A stretch of DNA of 64,000 nucleotides from an uncultured Lachnospiraceae bacterium (GTDB lineage Bacteria; Bacillota; Clostridia; Lachnospirales; Lachnospiraceae), in NCBI GenBank assembly GCA_947643615.1, contig CANRWO010000002.1, forward strand, positions 57,180 to 121,179, in the 5' to 3' direction. The position numbers and the translations under genes are program-made. Below, one piece after another: positions 28,818 to 38,113 of this stretch; within the stretch, counting starts at the first letter, position 1, and every line of letters starts with the position of its first letter. The notes under the pieces are model-generated. The model did not search any database. It saw only the letters and a program-made list of their open reading frames with translations, and had not been told where the DNA came from.

Positions 28818-29540
28818 ATGCAAACCATTGATGTTGCAGATTTAGATTATAAAGCTATAAATGAAACATTGCGTGAAGCAGGAAGCGATTTTATTATCGA
28901 AGGCTGCTGCGGTCAGAAGTTTATTGCTGCCGGTATGTCCGACAAGAATGTTACAATTAACGGGATACCGGGTAACGCACTGGGCGCATACTTAAACAAT
29001 GCCAATATAACGGTAAATGCGAATGCGCAGGACGCCGTAGGCGATACCATGAATGAGGGAAAGATTCTGATTCATGGCAATATCGGCGATGCTGCAGGTT
29101 ATGCCATGCGCGGCGGCAAAATCTACGTACAGGGCAACGCCGGGTATCGCGCCGGAATTCATATGAAGGCTTACGAAGAAAAAATTCCCGTTATGATTAT
29201 TGGAGGATGTGCAGGAAGTTTCCTTGGAGAATATCAGGCAGGAGGCGTAATCATCGTCCTTGGACTTCATAAAGATAACAAACGCATTGTAGGCAATTTC
29301 CCTTGTACCGGAATGCATGGAGGTAAAATATTCCTGCGCGGCAACTGCGAGAATATCCATTTTCCCAAACAGGTTACTGCAAGATGCGCATCCGAAGGGG
29401 AGTTAGATGAAATCCGGGAGTATTTGTCTGAATATTGCTCAGACTTTTGTTATTCTGTGGACGAACTTTTATCCGAACCTTTTACAGTCATTACGCCTGA
29501 CAGTAAAAACCCATACAAACAGATGTATGTAGCAAATTAA
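28818..29540 (+). CDS. Glutamate synthase, GXGXG-domain subunit
   Basis: 240 aa beta-helix protein equivalent to the C-terminal domain of the glutamate synthase large subunit. Repeated GNxGDxxGxxMxxGxIxVxGNAGxxxG turns are visible between about residues 70 and 160 (HGNIGDAAGYAMRGGKIYV as landmark), followed by CAGSFLGEYQAGGVIIVLG. This domain is structural, holding the glutaminase and synthase sites at the right distance. A strong RBS (GGGAGG) precedes the ATG. The gene lies 42 bp after the FMN subunit in the same operon. Confidence 0.9.
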   Translation: MQTIDVADLDYKAINETLREAGSDFIIEGCCGQKFIAAGMSDKNVTINGIPGNALGAYLNNANITVNANAQDAVGDTMNEGKILIHGNIGDAAGYAMRGGKIYVQGNAGYRAGIHMKAYEEKIPVMIIGGCAGSFLGEYQAGGVIIVLGLHKDNKRIVGNFPCTGMHGGKIFLRGNCENIHFPKQVTARCASEGELDEIREYLSEYCSDFCYSVDELLSEPFTVITPDSKNPYKQMYVAN

Positions 29541-29558
29541 TAGAAAGTAGGTAGGCTT

Positions 29559-30770
29559 ATGAAATATTCAAAGGAAGAGGTCATCCAATATGTGCATGAA
29601 GAGGATGTGAAATTCATCCGTCTCGCCTTTTGCGATGTATTCGGCAAACAGAAAAACATATCCATTATGCCACAGGAACTTTCCCGTGCTTTTGAATATG
29701 GTATTGCTATTGACGCATCCGCGATTGCTGGTTTTGGCGATGAAAACCATTCTGATCTGTTTTTGCATCCTGAAGCGGACACTCTGACGCCTCTGCCTTG
29801 GAGGCCGGAACATGGGCGTGTAGTAAGGATGTTCTGTGACATTACTTATCCGAATGGAAACATATTTGAATGTGATACACGTTCCATTTTAAAAAATGCG
29901 ATTCAGAAAGCGGAAATTTCCGGATATCAATTTTTCTTTGGCGCGGAACAGGAATTTTACTTGTTCAAGCTGGATGACAATGGAAATTCAACCAAAGAAC
30001 CTTATGATAACGCTACTTATATGGATATCTCCCCGGAAGACAAAGGCGAAAATATCCGCCGCGAAGTGTGCCTGACTCTGGAGCAGATGGGAATACAGCC
30101 GGAAAGCTCACATCACGAAGAAGGACCAGGACAAAACGAAATTGATCTTCGCTATTCGGATCCTCTGACTGCCGCAGACAACGCCATGACGTTCCAGACA
30201 GTTGTAAAAACAATCGCCCAGAGGAATGGCCTATGCGCTGATTTCAGTCCGAAACCATTGGAAAACAAACCAGGAAACGGCTTCCATATCAATCTGTCAG
30301 TCAAATCATCTTATGATGCAGACGATACGAAATATTTGATTGCAGGGATTTTGGATAAAGTTGCAGATATGACAATTTTTTTAAATCCAACCGAAAGCTC
30401 CTACCATCGTTTTGGAAGCAACAAAGCGCCGAAATATATTTCCTGGTCCAGCGAGAACCGTTCACAGCTTGTCAGGATCCCTGCCGCTGTCGGTGAATAC
30501 CGTCGTGTTGAACTTCGTTCTCCTGATCCGTCCGCAAATGCTTATCTGATATTCGCCCTGATAATTTATTCCATGCTTGATGGAATTGAGAATAAACTAA
30601 AACCGCCAGCCCCTGCAGATATCAATCTGTTTAAAGCAGACACAGATACCCTTGCCAATTTTAAACAGTTGCCCGGCAATCTTGAATCTGCCCGCGCAGT
30701 AGCTGCAAACAGCAATTTTATTAAAAAATATATACCGGATGCTATATTAGACATCTATTGTAATAAATAA
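29559..30770 (+). CDS. Glutamine synthetase, short type I
   Basis: 403 aa, shorter than the usual GSI of about 440-470. Conserved parts are the beta-grasp N-terminus, DASAIAGF (in place of DGSSIEGF), GAEQEFYLF, GPGQNEIDL, NGFHINLS, and RVELRSPDPSANAYL with the glutamate-binding Arg. These keep the metal and substrate ligands, so it is probably active. The C-terminal portion that carries the adenylylation Tyr in long forms is trimmed. It sits 18 bp after the glutamate synthase subunit and before the ANTAR gene, forming a compact GS-GOGAT operon. Because glnN is next to it, the cell has two synthetases. It could have a specialised role, such as gamma-glutamylation of another amine, but the motifs favour glutamine synthesis. 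Confidence 0.88.
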   Translation: MKYSKEEVIQYVHEEDVKFIRLAFCDVFGKQKNISIMPQELSRAFEYGIAIDASAIAGFGDENHSDLFLHPEADTLTPLPWRPEHGRVVRMFCDITYPNGNIFECDTRSILKNAIQKAEISGYQFFFGAEQEFYLFKLDDNGNSTKEPYDNATYMDISPEDKGENIRREVCLTLEQMGIQPESSHHEEGPGQNEIDLRYSDPLTAADNAMTFQTVVKTIAQRNGLCADFSPKPLENKPGNGFHINLSVKSSYDADDTKYLIAGILDKVADMTIFLNPTESSYHRFGSNKAPKYISWSSENRSQLVRIPAAVGEYRRVELRSPDPSANAYLIFALIIYSMLDGIENKLKPPAPADINLFKADTDTLANFKQLPGNLESARAVAANSNFIKKYIPDAILDIYCNK

Positions 30771-30800
30771 TTCAGGCTAAAGAAAAGAAGGAGGTGCAAA

Positions 30801-31385
30801 TTGAGTTTAAGAGAACGGACTTACAGTATACTCATTGTGTCTGCGACAGATAATTTCACCTCTGCCTTTGCCGACCTGCTCCCCGATACAAGATACTCCC
30901 CAATTCATTCTGCTGCCTGTGTCAACGCCGCCGAACGGATACTCGCCGAAAAAACGTTTGACTTTGTCATTATTAATGCGCCTTTACCTGACGATATCGG
31001 TACTCGTTTTGCAATTGACACCTGTGTCAGCAAACAATCTGTTGTGCTGCTTTTGGTAAAAAGCGATATATATGCCGTAATTCACGACAAAGTCGTTGAA
31101 TACGGTGTGTTCACGTTGTCAAAGCCAACATCAAAGCCAACCATGATACATGCCCTTAGCTGGATGGAAAGTGCCAGAGAGCGACTGAGACAATTTGAAA
31201 AAAAATCCCTGTCTATCAAAGAAAAAATGGCAGAGATCCGTCTTGTCAACAAAGCAAAATGGATTTTAATCAGCGAATTAAAAATGAGCGAACCCGATGC
31301 TCACCGTTATATTGAGAAACAGGCAATGGATCGGTGCATTACAAAACAAACAATTGCTGAAGAAATCATTAAGACTTATACCTAA
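30801..31385 (+). CDS. ANTAR-domain antiterminator with degenerate receiver
   Basis: 194 aa. The start is TTG, set by a perfect AGGAGG 6 nt upstream. Residues 8-120 have the fold pattern of a receiver, but the acidic pair is replaced (LIVSATDN, S14/A15) and the phospho-acceptor position is N59 (FVIINAPLP). Lys108 is kept. A coiled helix at about 122-140 leads to the ANTAR domain at 140-192 (EKMAEIRLVNKAKWILI, DAHRYIEKQAM, AEEII landmarks). ANTAR proteins bind RNA hairpins with A1/G4 hexaloops and prevent termination. It is the last gene of the operon whose leader holds such a hairpin. ANTAR regulators beside glnA are known in clostridia (NitR/GlnR). Without the aspartate it is probably controlled by binding a protein or ligand. 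Confidence 0.88.
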   Translation: MSLRERTYSILIVSATDNFTSAFADLLPDTRYSPIHSAACVNAAERILAEKTFDFVIINAPLPDDIGTRFAIDTCVSKQSVVLLLVKSDIYAVIHDKVVEYGVFTLSKPTSKPTMIHALSWMESARERLRQFEKKSLSIKEKMAEIRLVNKAKWILISELKMSEPDAHRYIEKQAMDRCITKQTIAEEIIKTYT

Positions 31386-31524
31386 TCTCCCCTAATAATC
31401 ACTGTCTACGATTTCTGGCTCCAGGAATACCTGCCTTTTTGCATTGGTTGCCGCAAAATACCATACCCCTTCCTGTAGATCTTATTAGGTTCCTGTGACG
31501 ACTTTGTGCAATGGGACAAAAGGA
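31386..31524. other. Gap between convergent ANTAR gene and tRNA
   Basis: No gene is seen. CCTAATAA near 31393 and TTATTAGG near 31485 are inverted but about 85 bp apart. They may help end the glutamate synthase operon, but no T-run follows. Confidence 0.3.
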
Positions 31525-31557
31525 AAAGCATTGAAAATCCTGTGTTTTCAATGCTTT
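31525..31557 (-). terminator. Terminator of tRNA-Arg
   Basis: A 13-bp perfect stem (AAAGCATTGAAAA at 31525-31537 with TTTTCAATGCTTT at 31545-31557) with a 7-nt loop, placed directly after the tRNA 3' end on the minus strand and followed by TCCTTTTG. Confidence 0.75.
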
Positions 31558-31561
31558 CCAG

Positions 31562-31635
<74 letters not shown>

Positions 31636-31732
31636 TTATATGAAAAACCTGCTAATTGGCAGGTCATTCAACTATAAAATTGTTGAGATATGAAAAACTA
31701 ATAAAACAAGTTATTCAACTAGGAGTATTTAC

Positions 31733-32626
31733 TTACAATTCGGAACCCTCCGGAAAATTAATCTGACCCTGGAGCCAAATGACTCCTTTAAATCTTCTTC
31801 CAATCTGAGGTTCCCCGAATAAGTCTATTATATTCACACAGACATCAAATGTCAATTCATTACAGCAAATTGTTAAAATAAATATTTCTTCTCCCGTGAT
31901 CTGGTTCCTGGTAAGACGCATTGCCGTAATCTCTCCCAGCACGGAATATTGGTCACATTCTACGCCGTATGGCATAAAATAAGTATCTACAAGGCTGAAA
32001 ATATCTTCCTTCGGGATCCTTTTGGAAATGGCGGTGTACATATCCATATCTTCCAAAGTCAAGGTCTCTATAGCGTCCTCATCGCCTTTTCTGGCAGCAG
32101 CCATCAATGTATTTCGGTTAATTGACGCTTGTTTTACCCGTTGAACCTGTTCTTCATCCTTTTGGATCGGCATCAGAATAGATGCGCTGGTACAAAGAGC
32201 TGAAAGCGTTAATGAAGTTCCCCTTATAGGAAGCTTCCCTGTAGCCTGGGCCTTAATGTATGGAATCCTGTTTTTCAAGAAGAATATCAGGGAAATGCCT
32301 ACTTTAATATCATCACATACACCGGCATAAGAATCCTTATCTGCGTGGCGCTCTACCGAAACATCCTCGTATGAAGTAATACCGGTTCCTTTGAGATACG
32401 GAAAATAATATTCATATACGAATTTGTCTTCATCATCAAATTCACCACACACTGATACCCCGAGGCCTGCGGCAAAATCTTTGCAAAATTCTCCTACAAG
32501 CGTATATTCCTGGTTCATAGTCATGCTTCTTTTATCGGAGTTCATAATCACATCCGTCAAAAGTTCCTGGAGTTTTTTCTTATTTTCTATCTTGCTAAAG
32601 CCGATAGCACGCATATATTTATGCAA
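31733..32626 (-). CDS. Conserved Lachnospiraceae protein (DUF3881-like)
   Basis: 297 aa, no signal peptide and no membrane segment; function unknown. It resembles the DUF3881 family restricted to Lachnospiraceae (recalled from the N-terminus HKYMRAIGFSKI), a tentative assignment. The middle contains RRGTSLTLSALC-like hydrophobic strands, and a conserved acidic helix DEDAIETLTLEDMDMYTAISKRIPKEDIFSLVDTYF (landmark LEDMDMYT) that recalls ligand-binding domains. I start it at the TTG at 32626, which has AAGGTGAG just upstream and gives the expected N-terminus; the frame extends to a GTG at 32665 without a good RBS. It is the last protein gene of the run parA-parB-DUF4446-HD-GYP-serS. Confidence 0.75.
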   Translation of the reverse strand: MHKYMRAIGFSKIENKKKLQELLTDVIMNSDKRSMTMNQEYTLVGEFCKDFAAGLGVSVCGEFDDEDKFVYEYYFPYLKGTGITSYEDVSVERHADKDSYAGVCDDIKVGISLIFFLKNRIPYIKAQATGKLPIRGTSLTLSALCTSASILMPIQKDEEQVQRVKQASINRNTLMAAARKGDEDAIETLTLEDMDMYTAISKRIPKEDIFSLVDTYFMPYGVECDQYSVLGEITAMRLTRNQITGEEIFILTICCNELTFDVCVNIIDLFGEPQIGRRFKGVIWLQGQINFPEGSEL

Positions 32627-32713
32627 AGATCTCACCTTCTTTCCTGAATATAATGTTTTATACACATTTCTTCAAGTATGACCTACATCACTTTTTGTTG
32701 AACACCCTGTATT

Positions 32714-34003
32714 TTATTTTACAACAGGGATAATCTTGTCTTTTCCTCCCATATAAGGGCGAAGCACTTCAGGTATGTGAATGGTTCCGTCAGCATTTAC
32801 ATTATTTTCCAAAAATGCAATCAATCCTCTGGGGCTTGCAATCACTGTATTATTTAAGGTATGCACAAAGTAAGTACCATTTTCCCCTTTGGTGCGGATT
32901 CCAAGGCGCCTTGCCTGTGCATCCCCCAAGGTAGAACAGGATCCTACTTCAAAATATTTCTGCTGCCTAGGGCTCCATGCCTCCACATCACAGGATTTCA
33001 CCTTTAAGTCTGCCAGGTCACCGCTGCAGCATTCCAATGTACGTACAGGTATGTCAAGGCTGCGGAAAAATTCCACGGTATATGTCCACATTTTATTATA
33101 CCAGTCCATAGACTCCTCAGGTTTACAGAGAACAACCATTTCCTGTTTTTCGAACTGGTGTACGCGGTATACGCCTCTCTCCTCTATACCATGGGAACCG
33201 ACTTCTTTTCTGAAACAGGGGGAATAAGAAGTCATGGTAACAGGCAAGCTTGCTTCATTGACAATCTGCCCTTTAAATTTACCGATCATGGAATGCTCGG
33301 ATGTGCCTATAAGATAGAGATCTTCCCCTTCTATCTTGTACATCATAGCTTCCATCTCTGCAAAGCTCATAACACCATTCACAACGTTGCTGCGGATCAT
33401 GAAAGGTGGAACACAGTAAGTAAAACCCTTATCTATCATAAAATCCCTGGCATAGCTGATCATAGCGGAGTGGATCCTTGCGGCATCCCCCATTAGATAA
33501 TAAAATCCGTTTCCACTGGTACGTCCTGCAGCTTCTTTGTCCAGGCCGCTGATACTGTCTAAAATATCGGCATGATAAGGAACTTCAAATTCCGGGATTA
33601 CAGGTTCTCCATATTTCTGGATTTCCACATTTTCACTGTCATCCTTTCCAACAGGTACAGAAGGATCAATGATATTGGGAATTACCATCATAATCTTTGT
33701 AATTTTTTCCTGTAATTCCGCTTCCAATACTTCTAACTCAGCAAGCCTTTTCGCACCTGCTGCAACTTCTGCCTTTTTTGCCTCGGCTTCTTCCCTCTTT
33801 CCCTGTCCCATAAGGGCACCGATTTCTTTTGATATCCGATTGCGGGCTGCCCGGAGGTCATCACCTTCCTGTTTTGCTTTCCTGCTTTCAAGGTCCAGGG
33901 CAATCACTTCGTCCACCATGGGAAGCTTTGCGTCCTGGAATTTTTTCCTGATGTTTTCCTTCACAATATCAGGATTTTCTCTTAAAAATTTAATGTCTAT
34001 CAT
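32714..34003 (-). CDS. serS: Seryl-tRNA synthetase
   Basis: 429 aa, full length. The N-terminal long coiled-coil arm at about residues 25-105 (LDLESRKAKQEGDDLRAARN and onward) grips the tRNA long arm. The class II catalytic core follows: motif 2 near SPCFRKEVGSHG, the Glu/Arg ATP-binding segment VHQFEKQEMV, and motif 3 near NNTVIASPRGLIAFLEN. It charges tRNA-Ser in the cytoplasm. It lies 22 bp after the HD-GYP gene on the same strand. No T-box leader is visible because there is no gap for one. Confidence 0.97.
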   Translation of the reverse strand: MIDIKFLRENPDIVKENIRKKFQDAKLPMVDEVIALDLESRKAKQEGDDLRAARNRISKEIGALMGQGKREEAEAKKAEVAAGAKRLAELEVLEAELQEKITKIMMVIPNIIDPSVPVGKDDSENVEIQKYGEPVIPEFEVPYHADILDSISGLDKEAAGRTSGNGFYYLMGDAARIHSAMISYARDFMIDKGFTYCVPPFMIRSNVVNGVMSFAEMEAMMYKIEGEDLYLIGTSEHSMIGKFKGQIVNEASLPVTMTSYSPCFRKEVGSHGIEERGVYRVHQFEKQEMVVLCKPEESMDWYNKMWTYTVEFFRSLDIPVRTLECCSGDLADLKVKSCDVEAWSPRQQKYFEVGSCSTLGDAQARRLGIRTKGENGTYFVHTLNNTVIASPRGLIAFLENNVNADGTIHIPEVLRPYMGGKDKIIPVVK

Positions 34004-34025
34004 AACTATCCTCCATGAAATTGTT

Positions 34026-35078
34026 TTAATCTATTGTTCTTTCTATAAAAATATTATGAATCTTTACCAAATCTTTAATGACTTCACCTTTTACATCATT
34101 GCCGTTCTTATCCTTTAAAATACGGATCACAGGCCTGTCCCTGAAATTTTTATTCTGTGACAGCACAACTGCCAATTCTCCTTCATTGGTAATTACCTGT
34201 GTGCCGGAAGGATACACAGCTGTAAAGCTCAAAAATGCATCTACTATTTTATCATCAACCAGAACATTTTTAAAGCTTTTTAAATTTTCAACCGCTTCAT
34301 GTACTTTTACTCTTTTACAAGCGATTCCACAAATCATTTCATCAAAGTTATCACAAATATTTACTATCTGGCATTCAGTGGAAATATCCTTCACCTTAAG
34401 CGGAAAACCGGAGCCGTTTAATCTCTCATGATGTTGAAGTATTATTGTTTTACTGAGCTCGGAAATCCATGATTCCTTCTTCAGGGAAGTATATCCGTAA
34501 ACAGGATGCTTTTTATACTCTATCAACTCCCACTGGTTAAGAGATTCTATATCTCTGTTAAAGAAATCAGCAGTAGTATATCGAAGGCCAATATCATGTA
34601 ACAGGCAGCCTACACCGATATCATGTATCTTATTAATATCTATTTTCAGCTTCAATGAAGTTAAGATAGCCATTGAGCAGACACTGATGGAATGCTCATA
34701 AATATCCGTACTTCTTTCCTTGATATCAAATACTTTTTCTACTACCCTGTCTTCTTTTAAAATAATTGCGATAATACTATCGGCAGTCTTATTCAACTCA
34801 ATGAGCTCATCATTGTGATGATAAGTGTGCCGTTCCAAAATATCCCTTACCTTTTCTTTAATAGAAATCTCAATGTCAGATTTCAATATGGCAGCTTCCT
34901 TTGTATCTGTATCTTTCTCAGTAATATATATTTCTGTAATTCCAAGTTCCATTAGCCTTTCTATATATTCTTTACGAATGATAGCGCCCTCCGGCAGAAC
35001 TACCTGAAAATCTGATGTCTTGATTTCTCTGGCAAGGACTTCTCCACCTTCTAATTCCTGCAGTCTTTTTAGTTTCAT
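34026..35078 (-). CDS. HD-GYP domain protein
   Basis: 350 aa. The N-terminal part (about 1-110) is a variable domain of the type found before HD-GYP domains. The HD-GYP domain at about 115-265 shows EHSISVCSMA, LLHDIG (HD pair), KKHPVYGY, and QHHERLNGSGFP, with GFP in place of GYP. HD-GYP enzymes hydrolyse cyclic di-GMP. The metal ligands are present, so activity is plausible. The C-terminus (about 290-350) carries a small beta-rich segment with GTQVITNEGELAVVLSQN. It is cytoplasmic and lies between the DUF4446 gene and serS. Confidence 0.88.
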   Translation of the reverse strand: MKLKRLQELEGGEVLAREIKTSDFQVVLPEGAIIRKEYIERLMELGITEIYITEKDTDTKEAAILKSDIEISIKEKVRDILERHTYHHNDELIELNKTADSIIAIILKEDRVVEKVFDIKERSTDIYEHSISVCSMAILTSLKLKIDINKIHDIGVGCLLHDIGLRYTTADFFNRDIESLNQWELIEYKKHPVYGYTSLKKESWISELSKTIILQHHERLNGSGFPLKVKDISTECQIVNICDNFDEMICGIACKRVKVHEAVENLKSFKNVLVDDKIVDAFLSFTAVYPSGTQVITNEGELAVVLSQNKNFRDRPVIRILKDKNGNDVKGEVIKDLVKIHNIFIERTID

Positions 35079-35179
35079 ATCTATACTCCTGCGGACATCA
35101 ATTCTACATCTGAAAACATGTTACATCCAATTTAAAAAGTGAGCACCAAACACTGTACTTCTTTATGAGTTTTATTCTT

Positions 35180-35722
35180 TTACTCTCCTGCTTCCCCTAT
35201 CGCAATTGCAAGAGCCTCTGCTTCTTCTTGTCCAAGTGAGATTTTACACTCTCCGTTTTTGATCTCTTTGGTATATGAATAGCATCCTTCCGTACTGTGT
35301 ACAGAATTGATTATAAACCCACAATTATTTTCATCAAGCAATGCCAGGCTGAAACTCAATTGCCCACCCATTTGGTTAAATGCATCATATTTTACAAGGC
35401 CCATTTTTTGAAACGAGGACTCCACTTTTTTGTATAAAATCCGAATATCTTTCTTATTCTTTTCCGATGAGTTTTTCAGATTTTTATTATCCTCAAATAA
35501 GTTGATAATATCCTGTTCCAGGCTTGCTCCGTCTTTTCCGATCAGAAACATGTCAAGCCTCTTTTTTAACTTGCCGGATTTTACAATTTGTATAATCAGC
35601 AGAACCAGAACAATCAGAAGTATGACTGAAAGCACTGCTAAGGCAATGACTGCATATCCCAAGTCAAATCCTGTCAGGCCAATCTGGCTTAATATTTTAC
35701 TCCCGTTATTATTTGTACTCAT
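35180..35722 (-). CDS. DUF4446 family membrane protein
   Basis: 180 aa. One TM helix at about residues 22-46 is followed by a basic stretch (KSGKLKKRLD), a helical region and a C-terminal soluble domain at about 105-175 with the conserved run VKYDAFNQMGGQLSFSLALLD that defines DUF4446. The family has no known function and is often encoded next to parB near the origin in Firmicutes, as here. The orientation predicts a cytoplasmic C-terminus. It lies 25 bp after parB, so it is co-transcribed. Confidence 0.87.
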   Translation of the reverse strand: MSTNNNGSKILSQIGLTGFDLGYAVIALAVLSVILLIVLVLLIIQIVKSGKLKKRLDMFLIGKDGASLEQDIINLFEDNKNLKNSSEKNKKDIRILYKKVESSFQKMGLVKYDAFNQMGGQLSFSLALLDENNCGFIINSVHSTEGCYSYTKEIKNGECKISLGQEEAEALAIAIGEAGE

Positions 35723-35747
35723 ATGACTCCTTTGTATTTTCTACCAC

Positions 35748-36644
35748 TTAGTTGTTACCTATCATGTCCAATATTCTGTCAAGGTCATCGTTATTGTAAA
35801 ATTCTATCTCAATTTTACCGGATCCTTCCCCTTTTGACGTGACAATCACTTTGGTACTAAGCCTTTGTTTCAGTTTATCTTCAATATCCTGATAAATTGC
35901 TTCCATGGTTTTATTATCAGATTTTTTCGGAGCCTTTTCAGGCTTATGAAGGTTTTTAACAAGCTTTTCTACATCCCTGACACTGAGCTTTTCATCAAAG
36001 ATCCTCTGCGCCAGATTGTATTGTTCATCCTTATTTTCCACTGCCAAAAGTGTACGGGCATGTCCGGTACTGATCATGTCATCAATGACCATCTGTTGTA
36101 CTTCATCACTAAGCTTCAGCAGCCGGATGGAATTTGTCACTGCAGCACGGCTCTTGGAGACTCTCTCGGCAACTTCATCCTGTTTCAGATTAAACTCTGT
36201 CAACAACCTTTTATATGCCTGAGCTTCTTCAATTGGATTCAAATCCTCCCGTTGAATATTTTCAATCAAGGATATTTCCATGATTTCCTGATCTGTATAA
36301 TCGCGTATAATAACGGGAATCTCTTTCAATCCGGCAAGCTTTGCCGCCCGCCATCTTCTCTCTCCCGCAATGATTTCATAGTGATCTTTCCTGTCCTGGA
36401 CCAGTATGGGTTGTAAAAGTCCATACTGTTTTATAGAATCGGATAACTCCTGAAGTGCATCCTCGTCAAAATTCTTTCTTGGCTGCTTTCTGTTAGGTTC
36501 AACCATTGTAATTTTAACTAAAGTTTCCGGTTCCTTTTTTTCTTCTACAGCAGGTTCTTTAACCACTTCTTTTTTGGTCTTTGCTTCTCCTACTGCATTA
36601 GGAATCAAAGAATCAAGTCCTTTACCCAAGCCTCTTACTGCCAT
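35748..36644 (-). CDS. parB: Chromosome partitioning protein ParB/Spo0J
   Basis: 298 aa CTP-dependent DNA clamp that loads at parS sites and recruits condensin. Start at 36644 (MAVRGLGKGLDSLIP), where the family begins; GGAGAAAGG lies upstream. The frame extends to 36683. Visible parts are the ParA-stimulating N-terminus (GLGKGLDSLIP), the CTP-binding motifs (QPILVQ, AGERRWRA, ENIQREDLNPIEEAQAYKRL), the HTH that reads parS (DEVAERVSKSRAAVTNSIRLLKL), and a C-terminal dimerisation domain. It lies 48 bp after parA. Cognate parS sites lie at 38041, 38091 and, with one mismatch, 39422. Confidence 0.96.
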   Translation of the reverse strand: MAVRGLGKGLDSLIPNAVGEAKTKKEVVKEPAVEEKKEPETLVKITMVEPNRKQPRKNFDEDALQELSDSIKQYGLLQPILVQDRKDHYEIIAGERRWRAAKLAGLKEIPVIIRDYTDQEIMEISLIENIQREDLNPIEEAQAYKRLLTEFNLKQDEVAERVSKSRAAVTNSIRLLKLSDEVQQMVIDDMISTGHARTLLAVENKDEQYNLAQRIFDEKLSVRDVEKLVKNLHKPEKAPKKSDNKTMEAIYQDIEDKLKQRLSTKVIVTSKGEGSGKIEIEFYNNDDLDRILDMIGNN

Positions 36645-36692
36645 ATATGACCTTTCTCCTTTCTCAATCAGAAAATTCACCATCAGCCATTT

Positions 36693-37454
36693 TTATTTAT
36701 TATCAATGACCTCATCTGCAAGCTGCATATATGCTTCCGCACCTGCCGATTTTCCGTCATACAGATTAATTGGCTGTCCATAGCTGGGCGCTTCCGCTAA
36801 TCTTATATTCCTGGGTATTAAAGTCTTATAAACCTTCTGGCTCAAATTCTGCTTTACATTTTCCACTACTTGCATGGAAAGGTTTGTCCTGGAATCATAC
36901 ATGGTAAATACTACGCCTTCCATTGTCAGATCAGGGTTCAGCCTTTCTTTTACCAAGTTGATGGTATGGATTAACTGGCTCAGACCTTCCAACGCATAAT
37001 ACTCACATTGTATAGGTACGAGTACACTGTCCGCTGTGGTCATGGAATTAATAGTCAACATATTCAGTGAAGGAGGGCAATCAATAATAATAAAATCATA
37101 ATCATCCTTCACATAATCCACTTCATTTTTTAATATGTATTCCTTTTTTTCTACTCCAATCAATTCAATTTCTGCTGCGGCAAGATTAACATTTGAAGGG
37201 AGAACAGAAACATCTTTTACTATATCCTTTATAATGCAATCCCGGATCGTACATTCTCCCAAAATCAGTTCATAAATAGTGTTATCTAAATTATTTTTAT
37301 CAATACCAAAACCACTGGTAGTATTCCCCTGTGGATCTGTATCAATAACCAGAACTTTTTTACCTTTTTCTGCAAGACATGCAGAAAGGTTGATAGAGGT
37401 GGTCGTCTTTCCTACTCCACCTTTCTGATTAGCTATAGCAATTATTCTTCCCAT
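36693..37454 (-). CDS. parA: Chromosome partitioning ATPase ParA/Soj
   Basis: 253 aa. P-loop ATPase with the deviant Walker A KGGVGKTT and both signature lysines, Walker A' at DTDPQGNTTSGFG, and Walker B in FIIIDCPPSL. There is no N-terminal HTH, so it is the chromosomal Soj type. It works with ParB in origin segregation and in control of DnaA. It is the first gene of a minus-strand run and has a strong start (ATGGGAAG) after AAAGAAA sequence. A 0.96-kb parS-bearing gap lies upstream. Confidence 0.96.
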   Translation of the reverse strand: MGRIIAIANQKGGVGKTTTSINLSACLAEKGKKVLVIDTDPQGNTTSGFGIDKNNLDNTIYELILGECTIRDCIIKDIVKDVSVLPSNVNLAAAEIELIGVEKKEYILKNEVDYVKDDYDFIIIDCPPSLNMLTINSMTTADSVLVPIQCEYYALEGLSQLIHTINLVKERLNPDLTMEGVVFTMYDSRTNLSMQVVENVKQNLSQKVYKTLIPRNIRLAEAPSYGQPINLYDGKSAGAEAYMQLADEVIDNK

Positions 37455-38040
37455 TTTCTTTCGCCTTTCGTTGATTTGCTTTTCAATTATAACACTTATT
37501 TAACTTTATATCTATACTATTTTGAAAAAGCTTGGAAAAGCCTTTTTTTAGTTACAATAAAATTGTTATGATTTAGTTGTTTTATTGGAGCACCCATATA
37601 TATTATACAATTATTCTTTTATTTTCCAAATACTGTAACTTTATTATATATGTAAATATGGTACGTTTCATCAAATTTTTCACAGTTTTATAATTTACTT
37701 TTTTTAAACATTCAAATAACCTTGTTGGACTCCTTAATATCGGACATATCCATGTCTGGCTGATGCTTGCAATCATATTGATTTTTCTCCTGAAAAGGGT
37801 ACAAGAATACTGTCTGGCACAGAGTGTACTTTGTTTTTATACATATATTTTGTTGTTTATATAGCATGAAAATCTCCAGATCTTTACTTTAAAATAAAAA
37901 CTGTACAAAATTAAAACAATGAAGTATAGATAAACCACAATATCTAGATTTAATATATTTCATATATGATATGTTTTATATGTTTCACATTAGCCAACAT
38001 ATTATGTTTCACATTATTTTTTCTATATCTTGGGTTTATA

Positions 38041-38056
38041 TGTTTCACGTGAAACA
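38041..38056. promoter_or_regulatory. parS site 1
   Basis: TGTTTCACGTGAAACA, the exact 16-bp ParB/Spo0J recognition palindrome, 0.6 kb upstream of parA and about 9.5 kb from oriC. Confidence 0.95.
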
Positions 38057-38083
38057 TTATCTTGTACTATCTATGTCTATAAA

Positions 38084-38113
38084 AAAGGAATGTTTCACGT
38101 GAAACATTCCTTT
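38084..38113. promoter_or_regulatory. parS site 2 inside a 30-bp palindrome
   Basis: A second exact parS lies at 38091-38106. It is extended by AAAGGAA on the left and TTCCTTT on the right into a perfect 30-bp palindrome. The extended form could also serve as a bidirectional terminator for the response regulator gene running away from it, but the parS role is the clear one. Confidence 0.93.
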
